A stretch of 64,000 nt of DNA from Asterias amurensis (Eukaryota; Echinodermata; Asteroidea; Forcipulatida; Asteriidae). The position numbers and the translations under genes are program-made. The notes beneath the pieces were generated by a model. The model saw only the letters and a list, made by a program, of their open reading frames with translations. It did not search any database and had not been told where the DNA came from. The DNA is taken from NCBI RefSeq assembly GCF_032118995.1, contig NC_092666.1, positions 3,958,501 to 4,022,500 of the forward strand. Direction: 5' to 3'. This document shows, piece after piece, positions 18,070-29,164 of this stretch (position 1 is its first letter; every line of letters starts with the position of its first letter).

Positions 18070-20852
18070 ATGGCGTCTCAATCTGAACTTGCCTGTATCT
18101 ACAGTGCCCTCATCCTTCATGATGATGATGTTGCCATCACGGTAAGTTTCCATTTTAATTTTGTGCATTGGGCCTGTGTTCCCGCTGAATCGATTGTTAC
18201 AGTTTTAATTTGATTTGTTGTCTATGCTTATGAATTAGGGATTAATTGAAGGTTGTCTTTAAATGTTCATCAACTTCATTGTTGTATCATTTGGTATTAA
18301 TTATATATAAAGGTGTCGTTCAGCTAGGTTTTGTTATTTTTGTCTGCACACATTTTTTGGTACCGTTACAAATTCAAACAGCGCCCTCAACGGCATTTTC
18401 CGAAAATGTGGATCATGAATTCCTTGACCATGTGCCACTTTGATTATTATTTTTGATAGAGATTTTTCATTTCTTCATCCTTATTCTTTTGAGGTTTGAT
18501 CAAACTAAGGAAGATAAAAAAACACTGCTGAGTTTCGCACATACAGTTTTCAAGTTTCATGCATTTTTACTGTCTTTGGTTGAAAACGTTGTTCGGGGCA
18601 ACCACTTAATCATTCATTATCACCAAAGAAACATCGATTTATTTTGTTTTAAATTTAAAAGATGCTGTTCTGTTTTCACAATAAACAGGGAAAAAAGTAG
18701 GGTTGGATACGTACAGTATCCGTCTTGGACAAAATCATGCCACCACCATGTCTTTAATTTTTACTGTTACTTTAATTTTACTTTAATTTTTACAGCACAA
18801 CCCACCAACCCGATCATTACCACGCAGTGAAAACCGAGTCTTCGCACTGTTATACCCTAAGTAATAATACACAATTTATTTTTTTCTGTATCTAGGCCGA
18901 CAAGATCAACACCTTGGTCAAGGCAGCCGGAGTGACCGTTGAGCCTTTCTGGCCAGGCCTCTTCGCTAAGGCTCTTGAGGGACATAGCGTGGGCTCTCTG
19001 CTCTCCAGTGTTGGAAGCCCATCAGCCGGACCTGCTGCCGGCGGCAGCGCTGCCGCAGCACCCGCAGAGGATGGTAAGTCTCAAGTACAGCAGGCTTTGA
19101 TATAATCCACGGCACTCGCAGCAGCTGCTGTAGTGCGGCTTGGCAAGGTTCTGTAGAATGATCACAGAATACATGATTTTGTTATTGTCAAACTGCCCTC
19201 TTGTGACTAGTTTTGGTAAGTTTTCTTATGTGTCCACTTGGGCTGAGTTCTTGGCCCAACAGGTGCGATACTTCATAGAGGCAATGAAGGCGATTGCCTC
19301 CATGCCCCCTTGTCATTGCCTTGGTGTCTTTGAAATGCCCCAGTAGAAATTAACAATTTCTTCATAGAGTGCCCTTTACCAACGAGAAAATGCCTTGGTG
19401 CCCTTGCCTTCTCAAAAAAACGAAGCATACAGGCCTTGCCCAAGTTCACTGTTCTCAAAGCCCAAACGATGAGAAATAACCCGAGAACAATTCACTCGGA
19501 AGAAGATCACACACCACATTTCAGCATGGATCAGTATCTGAGAAATAATGTAAGATATAGACCAATGAGAAACATCTCAAAAACTAACTTCATCCTTTTG
19601 TTCAGCCCTCCCCACATCTCGCAGCAGCCCTGGGTGTGATTTCACAAAGAGTTAAGACGATACACGTCCTAACTTAGGACCAGCCATATGTTTTTAATAT
19701 CTCCTCGGACTAGTCCTACTAGTCTTAACTCTTTATAAAATCGACCCCAGTCCTTAACAAAATGGGCTGTGGGAAAAGCAACTCGATTTTGAAAAGCCCT
19801 TCATAAATTAATTTTAACCATCTTTTTTTTTTTATGATCAGCTGCTGAGAAGAAAGAGGAAAAGAAGGTGGAGGAAGAGGAAGAGTCCGATGATGATATG
19901 GGATTCGGTAAGATCAAAACATCCTTAAGCCAGGTTCATTCCTGTGAATGTGAAGCGAATTTTATGTCATGTGGCTGTTTTAATAATAATCATCATAGGA
20001 CATTTGTGAAGCGCCTAATACGAAAAGACTCTAAGCGCATTAATAGAACAATAAAATATACAACTAACACAGCTCAATTGTTATGTGTTATGCGCTGCGA
20101 ACTTGTGGCGTCAAAATTCTTATCGCATTCACCTTCTAAGGAACAATGAACAGGGCTGTACAATTTTAAATCTTTATTACTAAAAGAATTGTTAATTTTT
20201 TCACAAGAAATTGGAACTGGAGTTTTTAAAGTCTTAAAGGCACTGCACACCTTTGGTAATTGCCGAGGACCAGTATTCTCACTTGGTGTATCCCAACAAT
20301 TGTGTCAAATATTAAACCTGGCTGCCGCTTCCCAGGTTGTATCGTAATTTGGGTGTGATCCCTGGCTACACGGCAGTTAACGGTTGTATGGCTTCTGACT
20401 GGCACCCCCGAACAAAGATATTGACAAAATAGGGACACCGCCAATATAGGGCTAGATAGCTCAGTTGGTAGAGCGCCGGCACGTTAATCCGGAGGTCGTT
20501 GGTTCGAATCCCACTCTAGTCAATTCCTTGTTCAACCCCCAAAATATCAAACCTGTGAATATTGGTTATCGGAGTTACACATTTTATTAAAGGATGCATT
20601 GTAAAAGGAAGGTTTTTTATTACCTGTTTCTTTAAAACTACGTTACTTTAGAGGGTGTTGTTTCTCCCAGTGTTTTATACTATCAACAGGTCTGGATTGC
20701 ACGGAAACAAATGTGTCCAGTGCGTTTAGTTACATATCAACCGCATAATTTTATAGGCCTACTAATCTAGGCTCGCTGACTTTTATTTATATTTTATTAA
20801 CCCAAACTATTTTTAATTTTTCTGTCATTTTATTTTAGGTCTCTTCGACTAA
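18070..20852 (+). CDS. RPLP1: 60S acidic ribosomal protein P1 (RPLP1), four exons
   Basis: Exons 18070-18141, 18896-19073, 19842-19907 and 20839-20852, 330 bases including stop, giving 109 residues (family about 110-115). The protein starts [20 protein letters not shown] and continues [20 protein letters not shown], the helical dimerisation domain that pairs with P2. An Ala/Gly hinge (exon 2 end) follows, then the acidic tail [16 protein letters not shown], the conserved GTPase-factor-binding end of the ribosomal stalk. The last codons (GLFD) are split onto a 14-base final exon, TAA at 20850-20852. Poly(A) signals AATAAA are at 20972-20977 and 21004-21009, followed by T/GT-rich sequence. All splice sites are canonical. 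It is divergent with OAF. Confidence 0.97.
19250..19450. repeat. Dispersed repeat (CACCAAGGCAATGAC family), inverted copy
   Basis: CCTTGTCATTGCCTTGGTG and AAAATGCCTTGGTGCCCTTG are the reverse complement of the unit at 1310-1500. RPLP1 intron 2. Confidence 0.65.
19930..20157. mobile_element. Family D element (copy D3) with an insertion
   Basis: AGCCAGGTTCATTCCTGTGA and AAGGAACAATGAACAGGGCT are degenerate inverted ends. The middle (about 19978-20095) starts with AATAATAATCATCATAGG and looks like the tail of a SINE. RPLP1 intron 3. Confidence 0.55.
20234..20728 (+). mobile_element. Family A element, copy A4, interrupted by a tRNA-like insertion
   Basis: Left end TTAAAGGCACTGCACACCTT, right end degenerate (AATGTGTCCAGTGCGTTTA). 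The body is split at AAATATTAAACCTG (20307-20320), which is repeated as AAATATCAAACCTG at 20542-20555 around the insertion. RPLP1 intron 3. Confidence 0.8.
20321..20541 (+). mobile_element. 221-bp insertion carrying a tRNA-like unit (SINE or retroposed tRNA)
   Basis: At 20452-20523 lies a cloverleaf-like unit: acceptor arms GGCTAGA/TCTAGTC pair (one G-U), A box TAGCTCAGTTGG, B box GGTTCGAATCC. The seven-base anticodon loop ACGTTAA would read GTT (Asn), but the base before the anticodon is C instead of T, and one anticodon-stem and one T-stem pair are mismatched. With the 14-bp direct repeats around the insertion and relatives at 9421 and 43331, this is a retroposed element and not a working tRNA gene. 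Confidence 0.75.
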
Positions 20853-21153
20853 GAGATGCTGGCCAGTTCTTCACGATCCAGGTAGTCTCACCTCGTCAAC
20901 AGAGGGCGCTTGACTAGTTTAGTTTACAAGCGTAGCTTTGCAGATACTAACTGGAAATCGATTGAAGATGCAATAAAAAGGAAAAGAACATTTTTAAAAA
21001 GAAAATAAATTTGTCATTTCTGTTTTCTTTCTGAGTGAAAAATAATGAAATCTGCCGCCCCCCCCCCCCCCGACTTTTTTTCTGAGGTTTTGTTACTTTC
21101 GCTCTTTTTTGTGTGTTTTTGTTATTGAAAAATAATTAACAATGGACATTTTT
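20853..21153 (+). other. RPLP1 3' untranslated region and flank
   Basis: The 3' UTR runs to the poly(A) signals at 20972 and 21004. A cytosine run lies at about 21057-21070. Nothing else recognised. Confidence 0.6.
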
Positions 21154-21300
21154 TTAAGGCATTGGACACTATTGGGAATTACTCAAAATAATCAGAGCAT
21201 AAAAACTGACTTGATAACGAGCAATGGAGAACTGTTGATAGTTTAAAACTGTGACAAACGGCTCCCTCGGAAGAAACTTAATTATTTCGAAATATATATT
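21154..21300 (-). mobile_element. Family A element, copy A5 (truncated)
   Basis: TTAAGGCATTGGACACTATT, ACTCAAAATAATCAGAGCAT and ACAAACGGCTCCCTCGGAAG are in order, then similarity stops. Only the right-end half is present. Confidence 0.8.
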
Positions 21301-21695
21301 GATGTCTTGTATTAGAAAAAGGCTGGTGTCAAGGGAAATCTGTCCTTCGGAGAGGATGGTCCAAAAGAGGGCGCTATTGGAAGAAGTTTGTAAACGGTTT
21401 GCCGGGGGGGGGGACACCGAATCTCCTGCTACACTGGTGTGTGTGGTAGGCGGTCGGCAGGAGATGCCCCGCCCTCCTATTATGACAGCAAACTGTTTTG
21501 ATTCTCCTACAGCCCCGTAATAGTTTCCTAATTATGGGTGACGATCTCCGGCGTATTATTTTTTGGGGGGACACCGGTATCTGGCGTTATTCACGAGCCT
21601 CGAGTGTGACGTCAAAGTTAATTGCCTTTTTTGAAAAAATAAATGACCTCTAAAGAGGTAGACGCATGGTGGCGCGCTTTATTGTAGACCGATTA

Positions 21696-22000
21696 TTAAA
21701 GGCACTTACTCTTACTTGGTGTATTCCAACAATGTGTAAATAAAATAACAATATTGCTCGTCACAGTTGCAAGAATAATGGAAACAAAAAACATCCTTGT
21801 CGCCTCATCACGAGGTCTCGAATTCAATTCAAAGTAAAATGTCAGTGAGAAATTGCTTCTTTTTTTATAAAAAAAAACCAATAAGCTTCAGAGGGAGCCG
21901 TTTCTCGCACAAACTATTTCTCCATAGTTTGTTACCAAATAACTTTTGATGCTAATAATTTATTATTATGAGTAGTTAACAACTGTGTACATGCCTTTAA
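21696..22000 (+). mobile_element. Family A element, copy A6 (left end shortened)
   Basis: TTAAAGGCAC jumps straight to TTACTTGGTGTATTCCAACA, missing about 30 bases of the left terminus. The right end is ACTGTGTACATGCCTTTAA. Confidence 0.8.
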
Positions 22001-22273
22001 ACCACAGATTTGATGTGACATAAACGCAGAGAAAATCGAAGACAATCGACCGTCATTACATGCATTGATAGTTATTGTTATCGGACTGGTTGGTCCATTG
22101 TCTGCGTTTTTTGACCGAGGTCACTATAACACAGCATTGTTATTCTATGTGTATGTAACAAAATATTATTGGGTGATTATTAAATGGCATTATATAGCTT
22201 GGTTATTTTCGGACTGAAATGAAGTACAAGCATAAATTATAGCGTTCATGGGGGATTGTGATTTTAGAGGTAA

Positions 22274-22661
22274 TTAAAGGCAGTGGACACTATTGGTAAT
22301 TGTCAAAGACTAGCCTTCACAGTTGGTGTATCTCAGCATGCCTAAAATAACAAACCTGTGAAAATTTGAGCTCAATCGGTCATCGAACTTGCGAGATAAT
22401 AATGAAAGAAAAAATACCCTTGTCACACGAAGTTGTGTGCGTTTAGATGGTTGATTTCGAGACCTCAAGTTCTAAACTTGAGGTCTCGAAATCAAATTTG
22501 TGGAAAATTACTTGCTTGTTTCTCGAAAACTATGGCACTACAGAGGGAGCCGTTTCTCACAATGTTTTATACCATCAAGCTCTCCCCGTTACTCGTCACC
22601 AAGAAAGGTTTTACGCTGATAATTATTTTGAGTAATTACCAATAGTGTCCACTGCCTTTAA
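22274..22661 (+). mobile_element. Family A element, copy A7 (near-intact reference copy)
   Basis: 388 bases. Ends TTAAAGGCAGTGGACACTAT and ATAGTGTCCACTGCCTTTAA are exact reverse complements over these 20 bases. The central dyad TTTCGAGACCTCAAGTTC/GAACTTGAGGTCTCGAAA is almost perfect (apex at about 22476). No open frame of transposase size exists, so it is non-autonomous. Confidence 0.95.
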
Positions 22662-23466
22662 ACATTTCAAGGTCTTTATACGGAAATGAGTCATATCAAT
22701 TGCTAGTAGATTGTGGAAACGCATAATGTGAGTTGGGTTTTGTTTTACACAATCTTGGCCTTTCGAAAGTACAGTGACAGGAAGCTAAGAGCCTCCGCCC
22801 CCTTCCCTCCTCTCCCTTGATGTTGGTCCTCTGTCTAAGGTTTCTAGTGTCTTCCCAAAGCATTCAACAAACCATAGCTGGTCCTTCACACTGCACACAT
22901 ATTTAACATAGGCTTCAATACAGGTCAAACTAATGTTATGTAGCTAGGAAAAGGTATGGCTCTCTGAAAAAAGAAGTCGCATTCGAGAAAATTGTATTTT
23001 TTGTTATCATTAAAAAAAAAGGCAAACTAATCGCTGAATTATCCCCCTTTTAAACCCCTGTCTTTGAAAGCCTTTTAAAATAAATCGCGAAACTGGAGCT
23101 GATAGTAATTTCGGTTGTTAACAACCAAAATAAACAAAATGGTTTTTTTCTTCTTCTTCTTAGTAACTTTTTTTTTCTCCTGACCTTTCCATTCGCACAA
23201 TGGAATTTAAAAACATTTTTTTACATGTTTGTTGTTTCATGTCAGTGTTGCCTTACCACACCCTATTATAATAAGTGCACCTTCGCGGCGACTATTTTTG
23301 TCATCTCTATCAATCCTGTTTATTACCTTAGTAACTCATCGAGGGATAGTTGCAGTAGGCCTACTGGCAGATGATATTTCTCTTGGGGGAAATGTGTGCT
23401 GCCCGTTGTTTAGATGATCTTCCCGTCAAGGGAACTCGGCAAACGTCCACAAAATAAAGGGATATA
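22662..23466. other. Intergenic, no gene seen
   Basis: AT-rich sequence without recognisable genes. It includes CTT-rich runs near 23149-23185. Confidence 0.5.
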
Positions 23467-23640
23467 AACACAGGCCTGTGTATGCATCGTCTTAGAGAGG
23501 GCAAGAGCACCATTGCATTTTTTCATTGGTAAGGAAATTATGCTACTGGAGCATTTCAAGGGCACCAAGGCAATGACCAGGGGGGCATCGAGGCAATTGC
23601 CTTCGTTGCCTACGTGAAAAAGGATCATGCCTTTAATTGA
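23467..23640. repeat. Dispersed repeat (GGGCACCAAGGCAATGAC family)
   Basis: Same strand as the copy at 1310: AGAGGGCAAGAGCACCATTG, then GAGCATTTCAAGGGCACCAA and GGCAATGACCAGGGGGGC. Confidence 0.65.
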
Positions 23641-23719
23641 ACACCAAGTTGACAACAGCCACAATCTCTAATAATCATTTAGTACACCCCAGTCTCCAAA
23701 ATACTATTGGGATTAAGCT

Positions 23720-24104
23720 TTAAAGCAGTGGAAACCATCAGGTAATTAATCAAAATAATAATTAACATAAAACCATACTTGGTAATGAGTAAAGGAGAGC
23801 TGTTGACAGTATAAAACATTGCGAGAAACGGCTCCCTCTGAAGTGACGTAGTTTTCGAGAAAGAGGTAATTTTCCACGAATTTGATTTCGAGACCTCAGA
23901 TTTGGAATTTGAGGTCTCGAAATCAACATCTGAAAGCACACAACTTCGTGTGACAAGGGTGTTTTTTTCTCTTGTTATTATCTCACAACTTCGATGACCA
24001 ATTGAGTTAAAATTTTCACAGGTTTTTTATTTTTAGCATTCGTTGAGATACACCAAGTGAGAAGACTGTCTTTGACAATTACCAATAGTGTCCAGTGTCT
24101 TTAA
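23720..24104 (-). mobile_element. Family A element, copy A8
   Basis: TTAAAGCAGTGGAAACCATC at left, AATAGTGTCCAGTGTCTTTA at right. The dyad TTTCGAGACCTCAGATTTGG/AATTTGAGGTCTCGAAATC is at its centre. Confidence 0.9.
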
Positions 24105-26996
24105 ACACCGAGTTGGCAACAGCCAATTCTCTTGTAACCCTTTTAGCCCATCGCGCCACATCACCAAGTCTCCAAAACATCATGGGGATGAAGTTTTAAC
24201 CTCTCGTGGAATCGTAAAGCCCGTGTTGTCTTATTCCCTCCTCCATGACTGAATGTTTCTAACCTCTTCAAATCAGTGGTGAATAATTGCTGTGACATTA
24301 TTGCAATGTGAACGTGTGAGCCATGAAAACGACAAGCCAGACCAGACCAGACCAGACAAGACTTATCTCGTAACGCATCGCATCGAATGAAACAACAACG
24401 CCAGGTATTCCAACCATGTTGAACGATATGCTAAACTTCCACTAGTCCGTTGTTGCAACAGATCGAGGGAATTGCATCAAACAAGTTGTAATTGTTTTCT
24501 TCATTGATGACAATTGATGACAATACACTTGAAAATTTGAAACATACTCATCAGTATTAGCACCTACCTTTTTAAAATTTTACAAATGGATTTTGTATAA
24601 AATATACATTCAAGTAAATTCTTCATTGATCACCAATAAACTTGAAACGTAGGCCTATATTAATCAAGCGGCCCCGTACCTAAACATTTTTTGGGGAAAA
24701 AGATTTTGTACATAAATTATGTGTATGCCTTTAAAGGGCCTATCTGTGTAATTTCTTCCTTGATCACCAATACACCTATGGACACTTCAAACATATTCAT
24801 CAGAGGACCTCATCCTTAAAAAAAAAAAAAAAAAAAACTGTTCAGTAACGCACCTAAAATCATTTACAAGAAAAATTTACATTGGATGGTGTCGCTTGGC
24901 CTGCTGGACAATTATTCTGTTCTTCGAATAATTGTTGTTCCTCTTTAGCGGTAAAATTATTGCAATTTCGTCAGGATATGTTTAGAATGTGGCGGTATAA
25001 GAAGATGTTTATGCAAACGAAATCCACGGTTTTTTCAACTACATGGGGACTATACCCAAACCAGAACTCATGGACCCAACTTCATAGAGCTGAGCACAAA
25101 AAAATGCTCAGCACAACAACGCTTACTAAGGTTACCAGCCAATGTCCAAAATGTACCATTTGTGACTGGTATCCTGCTTATTTCTGCTTAGCAGAGAGTT
25201 GATAAGCAACATTCCTGCTTTAAAGCATGTATATGAGCCATTATGTTCGCGCGTCCTCGATCAAAAAGAGGAACAGGGACTTGCACAAGTTTACGAAATA
25301 TGTGACCGTTTATTATCTCAACTGCCCCGCCACACGTGCACGTAGATTAACAATTCGCCTTCATGCAATGGTAGTCCATTACGGTCTCGCGCAACCTTCG
25401 CATTGGTCTTCCAAATAATCAAGTATTCAAAACAAGCCTGGCTGGATAAAATCACATGCATCTCGTGTGAACATCACTGTGGATGAACGTACCTCCGTGC
25501 TAGGTTAACCATAGAGCAAGAGGTCTGAAAGTAGGACATTGGACTGCCTGTGTTTTGGTTTCTAAAAAGAACGACCCGACAAATCAAACGCATCTTGGTC
25601 ATATCAATCTCATCTTGAGAGGTTGCGACATTGTAGCATACACCACACTACAAGGCGGTAAGCTATGATGACTCGTTGTACATTGTATTATTTAGCTAGC
25701 ACACCGTTTTTAAAAAATTTGTAGGAAAATGTCCGTTTCCTGCCACCACTTTTCCATTCGTCATGAAATAAATTGGTATCTAAATAACTCGATGAGTTAT
25801 TATTCTTTTAGGGTAAAATGGGTGAAAATAAATGGTGCTGGCATGATACGGAAATCTTTACGACCTGAAATGCTTTCGATCACAAGTAATAGTCGACTTT
25901 TACTTGGCTGTGTTTGCTTAACCCTGGAGGCCTATAACAGTAAGCTCAACGATTAGCAAAAATGACAGTTAATACGTTTTTGACTATCGTGTGTGATCAT
26001 TTGCATATAGCTCCATTGTGTTTACACGTGTATAATATGAGGACAGATCGAAGTATTCGGGAAATGTGCCATTATGATGCAAGCATGGAGTTTTGCATGT
26101 AGTCATAGTTTGGCATGCGGAAGTTATTTTGGCTATAGACCGTAGTGAAATACATGAAGCTTACCGCCTTGTACATTCCATGGCGTCTTTAGGTGGCAAG
26201 ACACTGTCTTGTATAATTGGGAAAGTTTACACTGTATGTCACAATTTCCACGCAAAATGCAATAAGTTATATAATAAAAAAACATATCAGCTGCATCAAG
26301 GCCAGTTTTCAGTTATTTTATAATCTTATCTCAATATAGTGCGCGTACAACTTTGCGTGCAACGTGCAAAAAGTTTGCTTGGTCATTAATTTGTTATGCA
26401 AGGTATATTAAGTACGAGGCTTACTCCTTTACATAACATACGGTTTACAATTTGCTGTGGAGCAATAACAAAAACAATTACAAACATTATTATAGACATA
26501 AGTAATACTTTATGTTGAAACATAAATTTTTTATTTTATTGGCACTGCTGTTGTAGATAAACAGGGACTGCATTGTGAAATAATATGTTGTATTCCATTA
26601 TTTTAGACATGTTCTGTTGAGACAATAATTACTATGAGTGTGTATTCATGCAAACAGCTTTTCAATCCAGATGGTAGAGTCATTATAAACTATTTAATAT
26701 TGTTATTTATGTCTACTGTGAAGTAATGTGGTTATGAAAAAAAGGATATTAATTATTTATCGCCCACGAATTTTATTCAAACTGCCAGAAAAGTTTATCA
26801 GCTTTTGTATTCCACCCACGGGTTATACTCTTACATGCGTTGATATAACCCGCTCTGGTTTTTAGAAAATATCTTTAAAAATTCCACATCCTAGGCCTTT
26901 ATTATCACAAGTTAGTTTTATTGTATAGGATTAAAACAGTGGACTGATTCCAACAACGAAGGTATACGTTATATTTGGTAGGAATGTTCAGTTTGT
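24105..26996. other. Intergenic, no gene seen
   Basis: No gene supported over nearly 2.9 kb. It holds a short ACCAG repeat (24339-24357), a poly(A) run (24819-24838), a family G-like element at 25084-25215 and a TGCCACCACTTTTCC repeat half at 25741. Several short open frames here lack motifs or splice context. Confidence 0.5.
25084..25215. mobile_element. Family G-like element, copy G3
   Basis: TCATAGAGCTGAGCACAAAA at left and TGCTTAGCAGAGAGTTGATA at right, with GGTTACCAGCCAATG mirrored by GTGACTGGTATCCTG. Degenerate. Confidence 0.5.
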
Positions 26997-27310
26997 GGCG
27001 TGTCATGCCTCAAGGGTTAAGCGCACCGAAATTAAACTCTGATGTTTCCAAATCAGCAGAGTGTGGGTTCGAGTCTCAGTCGTGATACTGGTCCCAGTCG
27101 GGACACCCGTGTCCTTTAGCATGACACTTTACCATGATGATTCGTCCTTCGGATGGGACGTAAAACCGTGGGTTCCGTGTGTTTCGTAAAAAGAGCCCAG
27201 ACCAATTGCGAAAAGAGAAGGGGTTCGTCAATCCAGTGTTCCAGGGTTTGATTGACTGCATAAATGCGCCACAGCACATTGATAATCATAATACATGATG
27301 CTATATGTAA
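26997..27310 (+). mobile_element. tRNA-derived SINE (family S), copy S3
   Basis: Head with GGTTAAGCGCACCGA and the B box GGTTCGAGTCTC. Body with TTCGTCCTTCGGATGGGACG, the segment shared with copies at 32512 and 39524. Confidence 0.8.
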
Positions 27311-27788
27311 AAGTTGGTATCATTTTAGTCCCAGATCCTTGCAGGAAAGTACTGCATGTAAAAACGCACTGAGCGTCACTGAGTGATGGATTGAGCGCTA
27401 TAATAAGAAGCCACTATTATTATATCGGCTTGAACGTGTACATTACCATCATCTTATACATGACCATCTTATACATGGTTTTTGCAGATGGTATCGGCAA
27501 TGGCAACGTTCAATTAAAGCGTGCCACTGTGTTAATAACGCGGAACCTTGAGGAAAATTTAAGGCATAGTGTGTGGTATATTACGAGGTAATTTGCCAAT
27601 GTGGTGGGGATATTATATTATTATAATAAGTATCACACGGGATGCCATATTGCATGAGCGGCCTCCTGTATTTGAAAGTCAGATAACACGAGCGCGGGGA
27701 AGTATGAGTATACAGTGCTTATACGCCAGTATAAGGGGAAACCGAACAACATTCTTTATCACTGATGCAAATGTTACATTATTTTAAA
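27311..27788. other. Intergenic, no gene seen
   Basis: Only AT-rich sequence with short ATTATTAT runs (about 27413-27425). Confidence 0.5.
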
Positions 27789-27968
27789 GGCCCTACAGCC
27801 GATTTCACGAAACACTACGATTAATCCTAACTCGAGTTAGGACGAGTAACCCGTCCTTATAACTTAGGATGGGTTCAATGCGTCCAAACGTCTTCGGATA
27901 CGGAACTGAACCCGTCCTAAGTCCTAAGATTAATCCTAAGTTAGGAAGAGTTTGGTGAAATCGACGGC
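27789..27968. mobile_element. Family C element, copy C4
   Basis: Ends CAGCCGATTTCACGAAACAC and GTTTGGTGAAATCGACGGCT are inverted. Internal ATTAATCCTAA repeats. Abuts a family A copy directly. Confidence 0.85.
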
Positions 27969-28316
27969 TGGACACGGTTTTGTAATTGTCAAAGACCAGT
28001 ATTCTCACTTGGTGTATCCCAACATTATACGTAACAAACTTCTTTAGCTCAATATTGGTCATTGAGTTTGCAACAGAATAATGAGAGACCCTTGTTACAC
28101 AACTTTGTGTGTGCTTTCAGATGCATAACAAAAGTCTTATACTTTTTTTGATTGAGTAATATTATAACCTCTTTCTCAAAAACTACGTTATTTCAAAGGG
28201 AGCCGTTTCTTACAATGTTTTGTTTTATACTATCAACAGCTCTCCATTGCTCGTTACCAAGTAAGTTTGTGTGCTAACAATTATTTTGAGTAACCAATAG
28301 TGTCCAGTGCCTTTAA
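27969..28316 (+). mobile_element. Family A element, copy A9 (left end eroded)
   Basis: GTAATTGTCAAAGACCAGTA through to AATAGTGTCCAGTGCCTTTA. The outermost left bases are lost where it meets family C. Confidence 0.85.
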
Positions 28317-28553
28317 GCGTAAAACATAATATTCTTTATCCACAATGCAAATTTAACATCTATTGAATACTAGCTTTGTTTGCTACCGACTGCGTCAAGT
28401 GGTTAACGCAGCAGTTTAAACCTGTACGACTGAGATGATTATATCCATTGTTTAGGTGATAAAAATAGCAGTTGCAAAGAAACAATTATAAAATTTTATT
28501 TGTAATTTGTTTTTTCGGCACGATATATTCCACCACCTAGCCATACACATTAT

Positions 28554-28927
28554 TTAAAGCCATTGGACCCTTTCGGTAAACAGTATTGTCCAAGGCCCAC
28601 ACTTCGTGTATCACAACTTCTATATCAATAATAACAAACCTGTGAAAATTTGGGCTGAATCGGTCATCGGAGTCGGGAGAAAATAACGGGAAAACCCACC
28701 CTTGTATCCGCGCGGTTCGCCGTGTCATGACAAATGTTTAAAATAAATCCGTAATTCTCGTTAACGAGAATTGATATTGTTTTACTGTTTTCTCAAAAAG
28801 TATAGCATTTCATGGAATAATATTTCAAGAGAAGTATTTCGCCACTACCTTCTGTAAACCCTGTAAGTTATTTGTAAATCTGTGAACTTTTTTTTTTTTG
28901 TGTACCGAAAGGGTCCAATGGCTTTAA
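28554..28927. mobile_element. Family B element, copy B1
   Basis: TTAAAGCCATTGGACCCTTT at left and AAAGGGTCCAATGGCTTTAA at right are exact inverted repeats. CTCGTTAACGAG is a small perfect dyad near its centre (28758-28769). Internal GTGAAAATTTGGGCTGAATC is shared with family A, so the two families are related. Confidence 0.92.
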
Positions 28928-29164
28928 ATTATGTTTGAAACAAACAACTGAATGCAACGCTAAACAGTAGGCATTATGATTCTATACACCATGTGGGTTC
29001 ATTTACACAGTCTTCCGGGAATCACAGTTTTTGTTTATGACACAATATGATTTGTTTCATATACAAGTGTGGAAGAGTTTCCTTATTTATATAAAAATAT
29101 TCACAGGAATAGTGATGTCGGTAAATAAAATGAGATGGGTGGACTTTAAAGAAGGTGGACCACT

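Noticed and set aside
20452..20523. Functional tRNA-Asn gene
   Set aside because: The base 5' of the anticodon is C instead of the near-invariant T, stems have mismatches, and it lies in a retroposed insert with relatives at 9421 and 43331.
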